A stretch of 31,234 nucleotides of DNA, from positions 1 through 31,234 of the forward strand of contig VFHF01000225.1 of the NCBI GenBank assembly GCA_009392095.1. Reading direction: 5' to 3'. The position numbers and the translations under genes were made by a program. Positions 1-6,991 of the stretch are shown here, one piece after another. The stretch is from SAR202 cluster bacterium (lineage in GTDB: Bacteria; Chloroflexota; Dehalococcoidia; Lucifugimonadales; UBA3495). Position 1 is the stretch's first letter. Every line of letters starts with the position of its first letter. Below the pieces are notes generated by a model. The model made no database searches. It was not told the origin of the DNA and was given only the letters and a program-made list of their open reading frames with translations.

Positions 1-298
1 GGATTCCCTTGTGCCGTAGTTTCTATTGGAGGCAGCGGGCCTTTGACAGGCAGCTCGGTTGAGCTACTGCCGCTAACAGTACAAGCATTGTCACTATGAA
101 CACGATTGTGCAAGTCTCTTTTCATCGCTGTCCGCCGTCGGGCTATCGTCTTGATTGTGCCATCTTTTTCGTTTGACGGATTCCGTAGCGATTTTGTTCT
201 TTTATTTCTAGCAGCCTGGCCAGAATCTTGGGATATACTACGGTACCCGCGGGCAGAAACTCGATTTTTATCGTTAACCCCAGCCTTGGAGGTCCCTG
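1..298. other. Upstream region without a recognisable gene
   Basis: I see no convincing coding sequence. Frames here either contain stops or run into the amidase in the wrong frame. A TATACT hexamer at 234-239 could be a -10 element for the amidase, which would put the transcript start about 50 bases before its ATG. No good -35 is visible at 16-18 bases upstream, so a promoter is only a possibility. Confidence 0.4.
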
Positions 299-1501
299 AT
301 GGCCAGGCCCCGACAGCCCCTAGTCGACCCTTTGGACGCCTTCTGCAAGGATACGAAAGCCTACTTGGCGGGCCCATTGGGCGGACCTTTGTCCAATTTG
401 AATTTCGCAGCCAAGGACATCTTTGACGTGGCCGGGCACGTGACCGGAGGAGGCAACCCCGATTGGAAGGCGACCCACCCACCGGCCGAGCGCAACGCCT
501 GGATCGTGCAGACCTTGGTGAGCGCAGGGGCCACCATGGTGGGGAAGACCCATACCGACGAATTAACCAGAGGCATCCTGGGTGAGAACGCCCACTACGG
601 CACGCCCATCAACTCCAAAGCCTTGGGCCGGGTGCCAGGCGGCTCGTCCAGCGGTTCAGCGGCGGCCGTGGCTGGACGGCTGGTTGATTTTGCTCTGGGC
701 TCGGACACCGGAGGCTCAGTGCGCATCCCTGCCAGTTTCTGTGGCCTTTACGGCCTTCGCCCCACTCACGGGCGCATCCCCCTGGAAGGGATTTTGATGC
801 AGGCGCCCAGCTACGACACCATCGGCTGGTTCACCAGGGACGCGGAAACCTACGCCAAAGTGGCCGAGACAGTGTTTCAATCGACCATTCCTGACGCGAG
901 CCCAAGCCGCCTGATCATCGCCGAGGATGCCTTCGAAGAAGCCGACGAAGACGTCTCTGAAGCTTTGATGTCGGTCGCTGAAAAGTTGGCTGCCATGGCC
1001 GGAAGTTCGACCACCTTGCGGCTGTCCCCCAACGGATTGACCGAATGGGCCGTCCAGCAAAACGTGCTCCAGTCCGTGGAAGCTTGGGATTCGGTCAAAG
1101 ACTGGATAGACCAGGTGAACCCCAGGTTCAGTTTCTGGGTCAGCGAGCGTTACAACCTGGCAATCAGCCTAACCGAAACCCAGACCAGTGAAGCGACGGT
1201 CCTGCGAGACAAAGTCAGGGCCAGGATGGACGAGGTATTCGCCGGCGGCGGCTTCGTCTGCCTGCCCACGGCGGTAGTGCCCGCGCCACTGAGAGGCCTG
1301 CCTGCCTCGGCCAAGAAAGACGTCCAAGGGCGGTTGAGCCGGTTGACCTGCATCGCCGGCACAACAGGAAGGCCCCAGTTGAGCATGCCGCTGGCCGAGG
1401 TCAACGGGTTGCCGGTGGGTATATCAATCATGGGCGACCACGGATCTGACGAGGAACTTATCGGTTTCGCGCGACGGGTCGAGGCCGAACTGGCCGACTG
1501 A
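299..1501 (+). CDS. Amidase (amidase-signature family)
   Basis: This predicted cytoplasmic hydrolase of 400 residues would convert a carboxamide to the acid plus ammonia. The Ser-cisSer-Lys triad is visible: Lys39 in AAKDIFDVAG, cis-Ser116 in the GGSSSGS loop, and nucleophile Ser140 in DTGGSVR. The spacings of 77 and 24 residues are typical of the family. The length is at the short end, comparable with compact amidases and allophanate-hydrolase-like members, so the substrate cannot be named. The ATG at 299 has a GGAGG site about 6 bases upstream. The next gene is a nitrile-hydratase beta-subunit fragment. Amidases are classically paired with nitrile hydratase (nitrile to amide to acid), which supports an amide role, although no functional hydratase is present in this window. 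Confidence 0.93.
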   Translation: MARPRQPLVDPLDAFCKDTKAYLAGPLGGPLSNLNFAAKDIFDVAGHVTGGGNPDWKATHPPAERNAWIVQTLVSAGATMVGKTHTDELTRGILGENAHYGTPINSKALGRVPGGSSSGSAAAVAGRLVDFALGSDTGGSVRIPASFCGLYGLRPTHGRIPLEGILMQAPSYDTIGWFTRDAETYAKVAETVFQSTIPDASPSRLIIAEDAFEEADEDVSEALMSVAEKLAAMAGSSTTLRLSPNGLTEWAVQQNVLQSVEAWDSVKDWIDQVNPRFSFWVSERYNLAISLTETQTSEATVLRDKVRARMDEVFAGGGFVCLPTAVVPAPLRGLPASAKKDVQGRLSRLTCIAGTTGRPQLSMPLAEVNGLPVGISIMGDHGSDEELIGFARRVEAELAD

Positions 1502-1574
1502 GTACCGCCCGGAACCAACCACATCAAACCGGCCACTGAATACCTACGCCAGTTGGCGCGATTTATAGAACCCC

Positions 1575-1904
1575 ATGAACGGCGTTCATGACATCGGCGG
1601 GTCGTCCGGGTTTGGACCGGTCACTGACCATTCCAAAGCAGAGCCTACGTTTCATGAGCCCTGGGAGGGCCGCGCCTTCGGCGGCGCAGTCGGTCTCACC
1701 AATGCCGGCCGGTACGAACGGCGAGAGTTCAGCTGCATCTTTATCGAGCATATCTCTCGGCCGGAGCAATCCGGCGATTTCTCCACCTATTTCCAGCGGT
1801 GACTGACCGCCTTGGAAGAACTGGCCCTGAAGAAGGGACTCGTCTCCGCCGGCGAATTGGAGCAGCGCGCTAAACAGTTGGCCGCCGAAGACGACCACGA
1901 CTGA
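1575..1904 (+). pseudogene. Nitrile hydratase beta-subunit N-terminal domain, interrupted by TGA
   Basis: The reading frame begins MNGVHDIGGSSGFGPV and continues through FHEPWEGRAF. This is the diagnostic N-terminus of nitrile hydratase beta subunits and of the related thiocyanate hydrolase subunit. Codon 76 is TGA (1800-1802). The same frame then runs on as LTALEELALKKGLVSAGELEQ to a second TGA at 1902-1904. In the family this junction usually reads Y-x-x-W-L-x-A-L-E, so the stop falls exactly where a conserved Trp (TGG) is expected. Only the helical N-terminal half is present, about 109 codons against roughly 220 for a full beta subunit, and no alpha subunit with a metal-binding Cys cluster is nearby. 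No clear ribosome site precedes the ATG. It may be a nonsense-mutated remnant, a sequencing error, or a short stand-alone subunit read through the stop. Confidence 0.75.
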
Positions 1905-2002
1905 ACCACAACTGAGCTATCCGTCGCCGGGCCAATGGACAGACGCTACTCCCGCAGCTTAATATCCTCCTGACCCAAACAAGAGGCTCGGTAGGAGATA
2001 AA

Positions 2003-3088
2003 ATGGCCCATCAGGTCAATGGAGTAGTTGCCCAATCCAAGGGCGCGCCGGTGAAGTTGGTCCCGATCTTGGTGCCTGATGCGGGCCCAGGTGAGGCACT
2101 GATCCGTGTGAAGGCCTGCGGTGTCTGCCACACCGATCTCCATTATCGTCAAGGCGCCATCAACGATGATTTTCCCTTCCTACTGGGTCACGAGGCGTCC
2201 GGGACTGTGGAGTCGGTGGGAGACGGCGTGACCAACGTGGCTCCTGGTGACTTTGTGATCATCGCATGGCGCGCCCCCTGCGGCACCTGCCGTTCTTGCC
2301 TGCGCGGTGCTCCCTGGTATTGTTTCTCCAGCCGGAACGCCTCCCAGCCTATGACTCTGGCCGACGGCACGCCCCTCTCGCCTGCCCTAGGCATCGGCGC
2401 CTTTGCTGAACTAACCTTGGTAGACGCCGGTCAGGCGGTCAAGGTTTCCCCCCAAGCCAGCCCCGAAGCCGCTGGTTTAGTGGGCTGCGGGATTATGGCC
2501 GGCTTCGGCGCTGCCATGAACACCGGCAACGTCAGTCGGGGCGACTCAGTGGCGGTATTTGGCTGTGGTGGAGTCGGCAACGCGGCCATCGCCGGAGCCC
2601 GTCTGGCCGGCGCCCACACAATCATTGGAGTGGACCTGGACGACCGGAAGCTGATTTGGGCCAAAGAGTTCGGAGCCACCCACACCATCAATGCCTCAAG
2701 CACCGATCCGGTGGAAGAGATACGAAAACTGACGGGCGGCAATGGCGTTAACGTAGCCATCGAGGCCGTGGGCAACCCGGTGACGTACGAACAGGCCTTC
2801 TACGCCCGGGACCATGCCGGCACGGTGGTTTTGGTGGGCGTGCCTAGCCCCGACATGAAAATCGAACTGCCACTGCTGGAAGTATTCGGCCGGGGCGGCA
2901 GCCTGAAATCTTCCTGGTACGGCGACTGCCTTCCCTCCCGCGATTTCCCCATTATCATCGACCTATACCTGCAGGGACGCCTGGACCTGGACAAGTTCGT
3001 CACCGAGACCATCACGATCGAAGACGTGGAAGAGGCTTTCCATAAAATGGAGCGCGGCGAGGTACTACGGTCGGTGGTGGTATTTTAG
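2003..3088 (+). CDS. S-(hydroxymethyl)mycothiol dehydrogenase-like Zn alcohol dehydrogenase
   Basis: This 361-residue class III-type medium-chain dehydrogenase would oxidise an alcohol or thiol-formaldehyde adduct with NAD. Catalytic zinc ligands are Cys42 (CGVCHTD), His63 (GHE) and Cys162 (GCGIMAGFG). Structural zinc ligands are Cys93, Cys96, Cys99 and Cys107. The Rossmann glycines are GCGGVG at 187-192. Throughout, it resembles actinobacterial MscR (AdhE2), for example NDDFPFLLGHEASG, ALGIGAFAE, QAFYARDHAGTVVLVGVP, LKSSWYGDCLP and the closing EEAFHKMERGEVLRSVVV. This resemblance is from memory, not a search. The ATG at 2003 has AGGAG 7 bases upstream. The family is known; whether this organism uses mycothiol or another cofactor is unknown. 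A plain alcohol dehydrogenase is the alternative. Confidence 0.88.
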   Translation: MAHQVNGVVAQSKGAPVKLVPILVPDAGPGEALIRVKACGVCHTDLHYRQGAINDDFPFLLGHEASGTVESVGDGVTNVAPGDFVIIAWRAPCGTCRSCLRGAPWYCFSSRNASQPMTLADGTPLSPALGIGAFAELTLVDAGQAVKVSPQASPEAAGLVGCGIMAGFGAAMNTGNVSRGDSVAVFGCGGVGNAAIAGARLAGAHTIIGVDLDDRKLIWAKEFGATHTINASSTDPVEEIRKLTGGNGVNVAIEAVGNPVTYEQAFYARDHAGTVVLVGVPSPDMKIELPLLEVFGRGGSLKSSWYGDCLPSRDFPIIIDLYLQGRLDLDKFVTETITIEDVEEAFHKMERGEVLRSVVVF

Positions 3089-3100
3089 GAACGAAAATCC

Positions 3101-3412
3101 TTAGAGGCCTCGGACATACCTAATGTCCAAGGCCTCCATATAAAACCCAGTGGAGTACCAGAAGCCTGTAATCCTTGGATGGTCTTTCTCGAGGACGGCT
3201 CCAACGCGTTTGACCACTTGGGACTTTAGCCAAGTTTCCGCCTCCGGAAGTAATCTCCCAGCGATTCCCTGGCGAGGGTATGCAGGTCTATCGCCAGCCG
3301 GTAGATATTGCCCCGTCAGCCGTCGAAGTTTTAGATGGCATGTCGATTTTGAACAATCCCGTACGTCGTATGTTTGAATGGGTCGAGCGCGGCGCGGCCT
3401 TTGCCCGGTCAC
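3101..3412 (-). pseudogene. Decayed GNAT acetyltransferase C-terminus
   Basis: The readable part on the minus strand (about 3105-3290) carries GNAT motif A and downstream signatures: PRQGIAGRLLPEAETWLKS, VKRVGAVLEKDHP and TGFWYSTGF. This matches the C-terminal half of an N-acetyltransferase. Just upstream, the expected strand reading NIYRLAID lies in a different frame (about 3290-3320) and is preceded by an in-frame TGA and TAA. The gene is therefore frameshifted and interrupted, and the N-terminal acceptor half is not recognisable. The 3' end overlaps the hairpin that follows the mycothiol-type dehydrogenase. I treat it as a pseudogene; expression of a short C-terminal peptide is unlikely. 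Confidence 0.7.
3104..3136 (+). terminator. Hairpin after the MscR-like gene
   Basis: GAGGCCT-c-GGACAT pairs with ATGTCC-a-AGGCCTC around a 5-base loop, giving 13 base pairs with one mismatch, 15 bases after the stop codon at 3088. There is no U-tract on the plus strand, so it may be an mRNA-stabilising 3' hairpin rather than a classical intrinsic terminator. On the minus strand the same bases encode the last residues of the GNAT remnant. Confidence 0.55.
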
Positions 3413-3479
3413 TTCCAGTCAAGTAAATTCGACCTGGGCCATTCCGTGTCCCCGCTTTTTCTAAGCTGAATTTTTCGGG

Positions 3480-3488
3480 TGCTATACT
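3480..3488 (+). promoter_or_regulatory. Extended -10 promoter for the luciferase-like gene
   Basis: TGCTATACT fits an extended -10 element (TGnTATAMT). No good -35 is visible, as expected for extended -10 promoters. The inferred start near 3495 would leave a leader of about 47 bases before the ATG at 3542. Confidence 0.45.
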
Positions 3489-3541
3489 AGCCGCACTTTT
3501 CCCGGTGTCCACCACGACCACCAGATTCTTGAGAGGTAACC

Positions 3542-4387
3542 ATGGATTTCGGCGCAATGATGTTTTCCACCGACTACTCCATCCGGCCTGACGACCTGGC
3601 CAAGATGTTGGAGGACCGAGGGTTCGAGTCTATGTGGGTCCCGGAACACACCCATATACCAGCCGACCGGACCAGCCCCTGGCCCGGAGGCCCGGACCTG
3701 CCCAAGGACTATTGGCACACCTATGACCCGTTCGTCGCACTCACTGCGGCCGCCAGCGTGACCACCGACCTGAAGCTGGGGACCGGCATCTGCCTGATGA
3801 TCGAGCGCGACCCCATCACCACCGCAAAGGAGATCGCCAGCCTGGATATGTTGTCCCGAGGCCGGTTCATCTTTGGTATCGGCGGCGGTTGGAACGCAGA
3901 AGAGATGCGGGATCACGGCACCAATTTCAAACGTCGCTGGCGGATACTCCGTGAGAATATTCTGGCCATGAAAGAGATCTGGACCCAGGAAGAAGCCGAG
4001 TTCCACGGCGACCACGTGAATTTCGACAAGATGTGGGCCTACCCCAAGCCGGTGCAACGTCCTCACCCACCCATCCTCATGGGCGGCGACGGTCCCACCA
4101 CCTTCGACCGGGTTATCGACTACTGCGACGGCTGGATACCCATCGGTAGCAGGAGCTCTGGCGGTCCCAGCCTAGCGGAGAAGATTGTTCTATTAAAGAA
4201 ACAGGCAGAAGACGCAGGCCGCGACCCAGACTCGTTGAACATCACCAACTTTGGGATCCGTCCGGACCCCGAGTTGATCGCCCGGTTGGATGAAGCCGGT
4301 GTCGACAGAGTCATATTCACTTTGCCGTCGCAAGAGCGAGATGAGGTCACACCACTCATAGACGAGTGTGCAAAACTCATCTCCTAG
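3542..4387 (+). CDS. LLM-class flavin/F420-dependent oxidoreductase
   Basis: This 281-residue protein has a luciferase-like TIM-barrel fold and resembles the Rv2161c-type F420-dependent oxidoreductase subgroup. The N-terminus (MDFGAMMFSTDYSI), the GFESMWVPEHTHIP segment, the LGTGICLMIERDPITTAKEIASLD segment and GIGGGWNAEEMRDHG are all typical. YPKPVQRPHPPILMGG near residue 175 is the usual substrate and cofactor wall. It would transfer hydride, or catalyse oxygenation, using reduced FMN or F420; the cofactor cannot be decided from sequence. The ATG at 3542 has GAGAGG upstream. The gene stands alone, with its own likely promoter and a strong terminator behind it. Confidence 0.87.
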   Translation: MDFGAMMFSTDYSIRPDDLAKMLEDRGFESMWVPEHTHIPADRTSPWPGGPDLPKDYWHTYDPFVALTAAASVTTDLKLGTGICLMIERDPITTAKEIASLDMLSRGRFIFGIGGGWNAEEMRDHGTNFKRRWRILRENILAMKEIWTQEEAEFHGDHVNFDKMWAYPKPVQRPHPPILMGGDGPTTFDRVIDYCDGWIPIGSRSSGGPSLAEKIVLLKKQAEDAGRDPDSLNITNFGIRPDPELIARLDEAGVDRVIFTLPSQERDEVTPLIDECAKLIS

Positions 4388-4407
4388 CGTCTAACCACTG
4401 CGTACAT

Positions 4408-4452
4408 AAAAAGCCCGCAGGTTGTCCTTTTGGTAGCCTGACGGGCTTTTTC
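4408..4452 (+). terminator. Intrinsic terminator of the LLM oxidoreductase
   Basis: AAAAAGCCCGCAGG pairs with CCTG-a-CGGGCTTTTT with one bulged base, ending in a T-run. It lies 20 bases after the stop at 4387. The A-run on the other side makes it possibly bidirectional. Confidence 0.85.
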
Positions 4453-4629
4453 ATTGAAGTAAAATCTCACGAGGCCAAATCCTACGCTTACCTTGGCCGG
4501 ATTGTCGGGCCAATCGGCCTGCGCCACAGAACCCAATCAACATTTCAGCATAATCTCAACGAAATCTAACCGTGTTATTGAAGAGCCAAAGTAACTAGTA
4601 ACTCGGCCTCGCGGAAGTGCTGATTTGGT

Positions 4630-4803
4630 GTGACTAAAAACCAAGTGCGCCATGATTGGCGCAAGCGTCCGGTTTACCGCGCAATGGCCATTGCGCCCGG
4701 AACGGTAGTCGAACTCTGGGCCGAATCCTACACTGAGGAACAAGCGGACCTGGAAAGCACGGAAGCCCCTAATCTGACCAAACTTAGTGGCATGGCCAAC
4801 TAG
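4630..4803 (+). CDS. Possible small hypothetical protein (57 aa)
   Basis: A GTG-initiated frame encodes a mixed, charged peptide including YRAMAIAPGTVVELWAESYT and a Glu-rich tail, ending in TAG. An in-frame TGA lies 6 bases before the GTG, and no ribosome site is visible. Two palindromes lie within it. It has no recognisable domain. It may be a remnant of a larger gene or chance. The only argument for it is that its composition looks more protein-like than the alternative frames. Confidence 0.2.
   Translation: MTKNQVRHDWRKRPVYRAMAIAPGTVVELWAESYTEEQADLESTEAPNLTKLSGMAN
4646..4696. promoter_or_regulatory. Pair of operator-like dyads, 33 bp centre to centre
   Basis: TGCGCCA-tgat-TGGCGCA lies at 4646-4663, and the perfect 18-base palindrome GCGCAATGGCCATTGCGC lies at 4679-4696. 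Their centres are 33 bases apart, close to three helical turns. Such a layout suits cooperative binding of a dimeric regulator, but no adjacent start codon is clearly served. Confidence 0.35.
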
Positions 4804-4863
4804 GTTAACCAGATTGCTCTTCCAGCTACAGAGGCGCCCAGTCCATGAGGGGCTAAGCGCGCT

Positions 4864-6102
4864 TTATATTAACTGATCTTCATCCCATTTAGTGAGTGGC
4901 AACATCGCAAATACCAAAGCAGCCAGAGCGAAAAGGCCCGAGACATAATACAATCCAGCCTGGAACCCGGATATCTCGTAGATAGCACCAGCGATCAACG
5001 GAGATACCGCCGCCATCAGGAAACTCGCGAAGGAAACTACACCAAGACCTATCGTGGCCTCTTCACGGTCAAGGACGTCGAACAATGCGGCGGTGAGTAT
5101 CGGTTGGTCGGGATACAAGAACATACCCAAAAGGACGATGGTAACGGTCAAAGAAACGCCATCGTCAAACGCGACCATCAACAGCGACATGGCGCACGAC
5201 CAGACCAGTCCCGGAACCAAAACCTGCTTGCGTCCCAATTTGTCTGAGACCGTGCCAGCGATGGGCTTGGCTATCAGACCCACAGCGATTAAGAGCGATA
5301 TGTGGAATCCTCTGTTGAGAACTCCAAGGTCTAGATCGTTGCCGAGATACAGCGCAAGCAGCGTAACGATCGCCGCCAAAGCCATAGATCGCAGACCCCT
5401 TACTATTGTCAGTCCTCGCAACAGAGGGTTCTTAACCAAATTTTTCGTCATGGCTAAACGCTCGGTAAGACCCGCCGTGTTGACGTCCTCTCCTTTGACG
5501 CCGCCAATGCCCTTGAAGACCCACACGGCTATAAAAGCCATGAATATGGGGCCCGCCGCATAGATGCTAAGGATGCCCCGCCAACTCATCACCAACAGCA
5601 AGACACCGGTGACTAAAGGCCCCGCAACATCGCCGACACTCCCTCCGACACCGTGGAAGGACAGCATGGCGCCCCTACGGCTGGCAAAATGATGAGATAT
5701 AGAAGCCGCCGCCGGCAGATGCCAAAGGGAATGGGATACCGAGACGACCGCGACTCCAAACAGCAGGAGAGGATAGGCCGGAGAAACGCCCATGAGCAGT
5801 GAGCCCAAACCGGATGACGCGACACATATGGCCAACAGCCAGGCCCACCACTTCCGTAGCATTCCCACCACTACCCCACCGGGCAGAGTAATCAAGCCAG
5901 ACGTTAATTCTCGGACCGCCTGTATACCGCCGACACCCACACCGTTAAGCCCAAAGGTCTGCTGAATCTCAGGTACTACCACTACAAAACTTTGGAGTAT
6001 CCAGTGGAACCCCACGTGACCAACAGCCAGGGCTGAAACCATAACCCGGGCCGTCAACCGAAGATCTTTGGACTCTCCCGACGCTATTTCTTTTGCCGCC
6101 AT
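4864..6102 (-). CDS. MFS transporter
   Basis: This 412-residue integral membrane protein has about 12 hydrophobic segments and a short basic or polar N-terminus. The central loop between helices 6 and 7 is around residues 200-225. Family marks include GGVVVGMLRKWW in the loop between helices 2 and 3, the SRRGAMLSFHGVGGSVGDVAGP stretch of helices 4-5, and KPIAGTVSDKLGRKQVLVPG in the 8-9 loop. The substrate cannot be inferred. It is a lone minus-strand gene, and a GAGG-like site precedes the ATG at 6102. It is only distantly similar to the two tandem MFS genes at 9-11.6 kb, so it is not part of that duplication. Confidence 0.88.
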   Translation of the reverse strand: MAAKEIASGESKDLRLTARVMVSALAVGHVGFHWILQSFVVVVPEIQQTFGLNGVGVGGIQAVRELTSGLITLPGGVVVGMLRKWWAWLLAICVASSGLGSLLMGVSPAYPLLLFGVAVVSVSHSLWHLPAAASISHHFASRRGAMLSFHGVGGSVGDVAGPLVTGVLLLVMSWRGILSIYAAGPIFMAFIAVWVFKGIGGVKGEDVNTAGLTERLAMTKNLVKNPLLRGLTIVRGLRSMALAAIVTLLALYLGNDLDLGVLNRGFHISLLIAVGLIAKPIAGTVSDKLGRKQVLVPGLVWSCAMSLLMVAFDDGVSLTVTIVLLGMFLYPDQPILTAALFDVLDREEATIGLGVVSFASFLMAAVSPLIAGAIYEISGFQAGLYYVSGLFALAALVFAMLPLTKWDEDQLI

Positions 6103-6431
6103 CTATGGACCTCAACCAGGTTACTCCTGAGAGTTATTATTGAGAATTGGTATAGATCATGCCCAGTGGGGCGCATTCAATCTGTCGACATGTCGCTAGA
6201 TAATACCTCAAATAATGCAGGCCATTCACCCGACCGCCGCAACGCCGACGGTGAGGGGTTCAACCAGGTTATTCGCTGCCGGCATCCGATTATCCCAGCG
6301 GGTTCAAGCGGTTGCTTCGCGACACCAAACCCAGCCGGATTCACTAAACCAACTCCCAGTTGGCCCTGGGTATAGTAAGAAAACTCGCTTCGGTCCCCAA
6401 CCCAAACGAGACCCTCGCTGGAATATTAGCT

Positions 6432-6527
6432 GTCAGACCTCAGCTTTCAGCAACCAGGGAACAAAAGACCCCGCGTCTATGACGCGGGGTCTTTTTAATA
6501 GCTAACCGCGGAAAGTTGAGGTCTGAC
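6432..6527. repeat. Nested inverted repeat around a terminator
   Basis: Outer arms of 17 bases (6432-6448 GTCAGACCTCAGCTTTC and 6511-6527) are complementary with one G-T mismatch. They enclose the separate perfect hairpin at 6463-6495. No target-site duplication flanks the arms, so a miniature transposon is not proven. Confidence 0.6.
6463..6496. terminator. Strong bidirectional intrinsic terminator
   Basis: A perfect 15-base-pair stem (AAAAGACCCCGCGTC with its complement) with a 3-base loop is bounded by A4 and T5 runs. It can terminate in both directions, most usefully for the minus-strand MaoC operon, whose stop is at 6536. Confidence 0.85.
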
Positions 6528-6535
6528 GAAACTCA

Positions 6536-6991
6536 CTAAAGGTCTTCTGGAGCCAGATAGGCGTTGGGGACTATGGCGCTCGCCTGGCCTACCCCGGTAG
6601 TATCTCCTTTCTGGTTCTTCACCTCTATATCCACCGAGATACGGCTGCCGTTAGCCTCTTTGGAAGTCCCAGTGACCTTGCCGCCGAAGGTGATGGTGTC
6701 TCCGGGCCGGACCGGCCTCAGGAACCTTAGGTCCACGGTGCCAGTGTGGTTGAAAACGTCTGCTCCAAAGTGCCTCCGCATCATCTCTATGGCAAAGGTT
6801 AGGGACATTCGGCCTGACGCCACGGTGCCCTCGGTACCCAAAACCTCTTTAGCGGCGTCTTCGTCGGTGAATTGGGACGGCCCGGTGTTCCCTGCGCTGC
6901 CCTCAAAAAGATTTATGGCGTCCTGAGTCATCTCTTTGACCAGGGGAGTGATGTCGTCGCCCTCTTCGTAACTCCTGATTACCCTCCCCAT
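6536..6991 (-). CDS. MaoC-like hot-dog dehydratase subunit
   Basis: Starting at the ATG at 6989-6991, which has GGAGGT 8 bases upstream, this protein has 151 residues and a single hot-dog fold. Frame continuation upstream is an artefact of the overlapping partner gene. The region TVASGRMSLTFAIEMM and the strand segment NHTGTVDLRFLRPVRPGDTITFGGKV are typical of MaoC (R)-specific enoyl-CoA hydratases. However, the usual active-site D-x-NPIH segment reads GNTGPSQFTDEDA, so the catalytic Asp and His appear to be Asn and Gln. It overlaps its upstream partner by 13 bases, suggesting coupled translation and a heterodimer like HadA/HadB. It may be a non-catalytic subunit or have a different activity. 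Confidence 0.8.
   Translation of the reverse strand: MGRVIRSYEEGDDITPLVKEMTQDAINLFEGSAGNTGPSQFTDEDAAKEVLGTEGTVASGRMSLTFAIEMMRRHFGADVFNHTGTVDLRFLRPVRPGDTITFGGKVTGTSKEANGSRISVDIEVKNQKGDTTGVGQASAIVPNAYLAPEDL

Larger units (their letters stand above)
4453..4863. other. Intergenic region with two dyads; no confident gene
   Basis: This stretch separates the LLM terminator from the 3' end of the MFS gene on the opposite strand. It holds one candidate 57-codon open frame (4630-4803) and two dyad-symmetric elements (4646-4663 and 4679-4696). Nothing else is recognisable. Confidence 0.5.
6103..6535. other. Intergenic region dominated by a nested inverted repeat
   Basis: No coding sequence is supportable between the MFS start and the MaoC stop. 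The only clear structure is the nested inverted repeat at 6432-6527. The MFS promoter should lie in 6103-6200, but no consensus pair is convincing. Confidence 0.5.

Noticed and set aside
1800..1802. Reassignment of TGA to Trp in this organism
   Set aside because: Other genes here end naturally in TGA (amidase, CoA-transferase, ABC-F, double-CMD) without conserved continuations, and Trp is encoded by TGG throughout. A local event is more likely.
3482..4066. 194-codon minus-strand open frame
   Set aside because: Antisense to the LLM oxidoreductase, whose frame carries family motifs, a ribosome site and a terminator.
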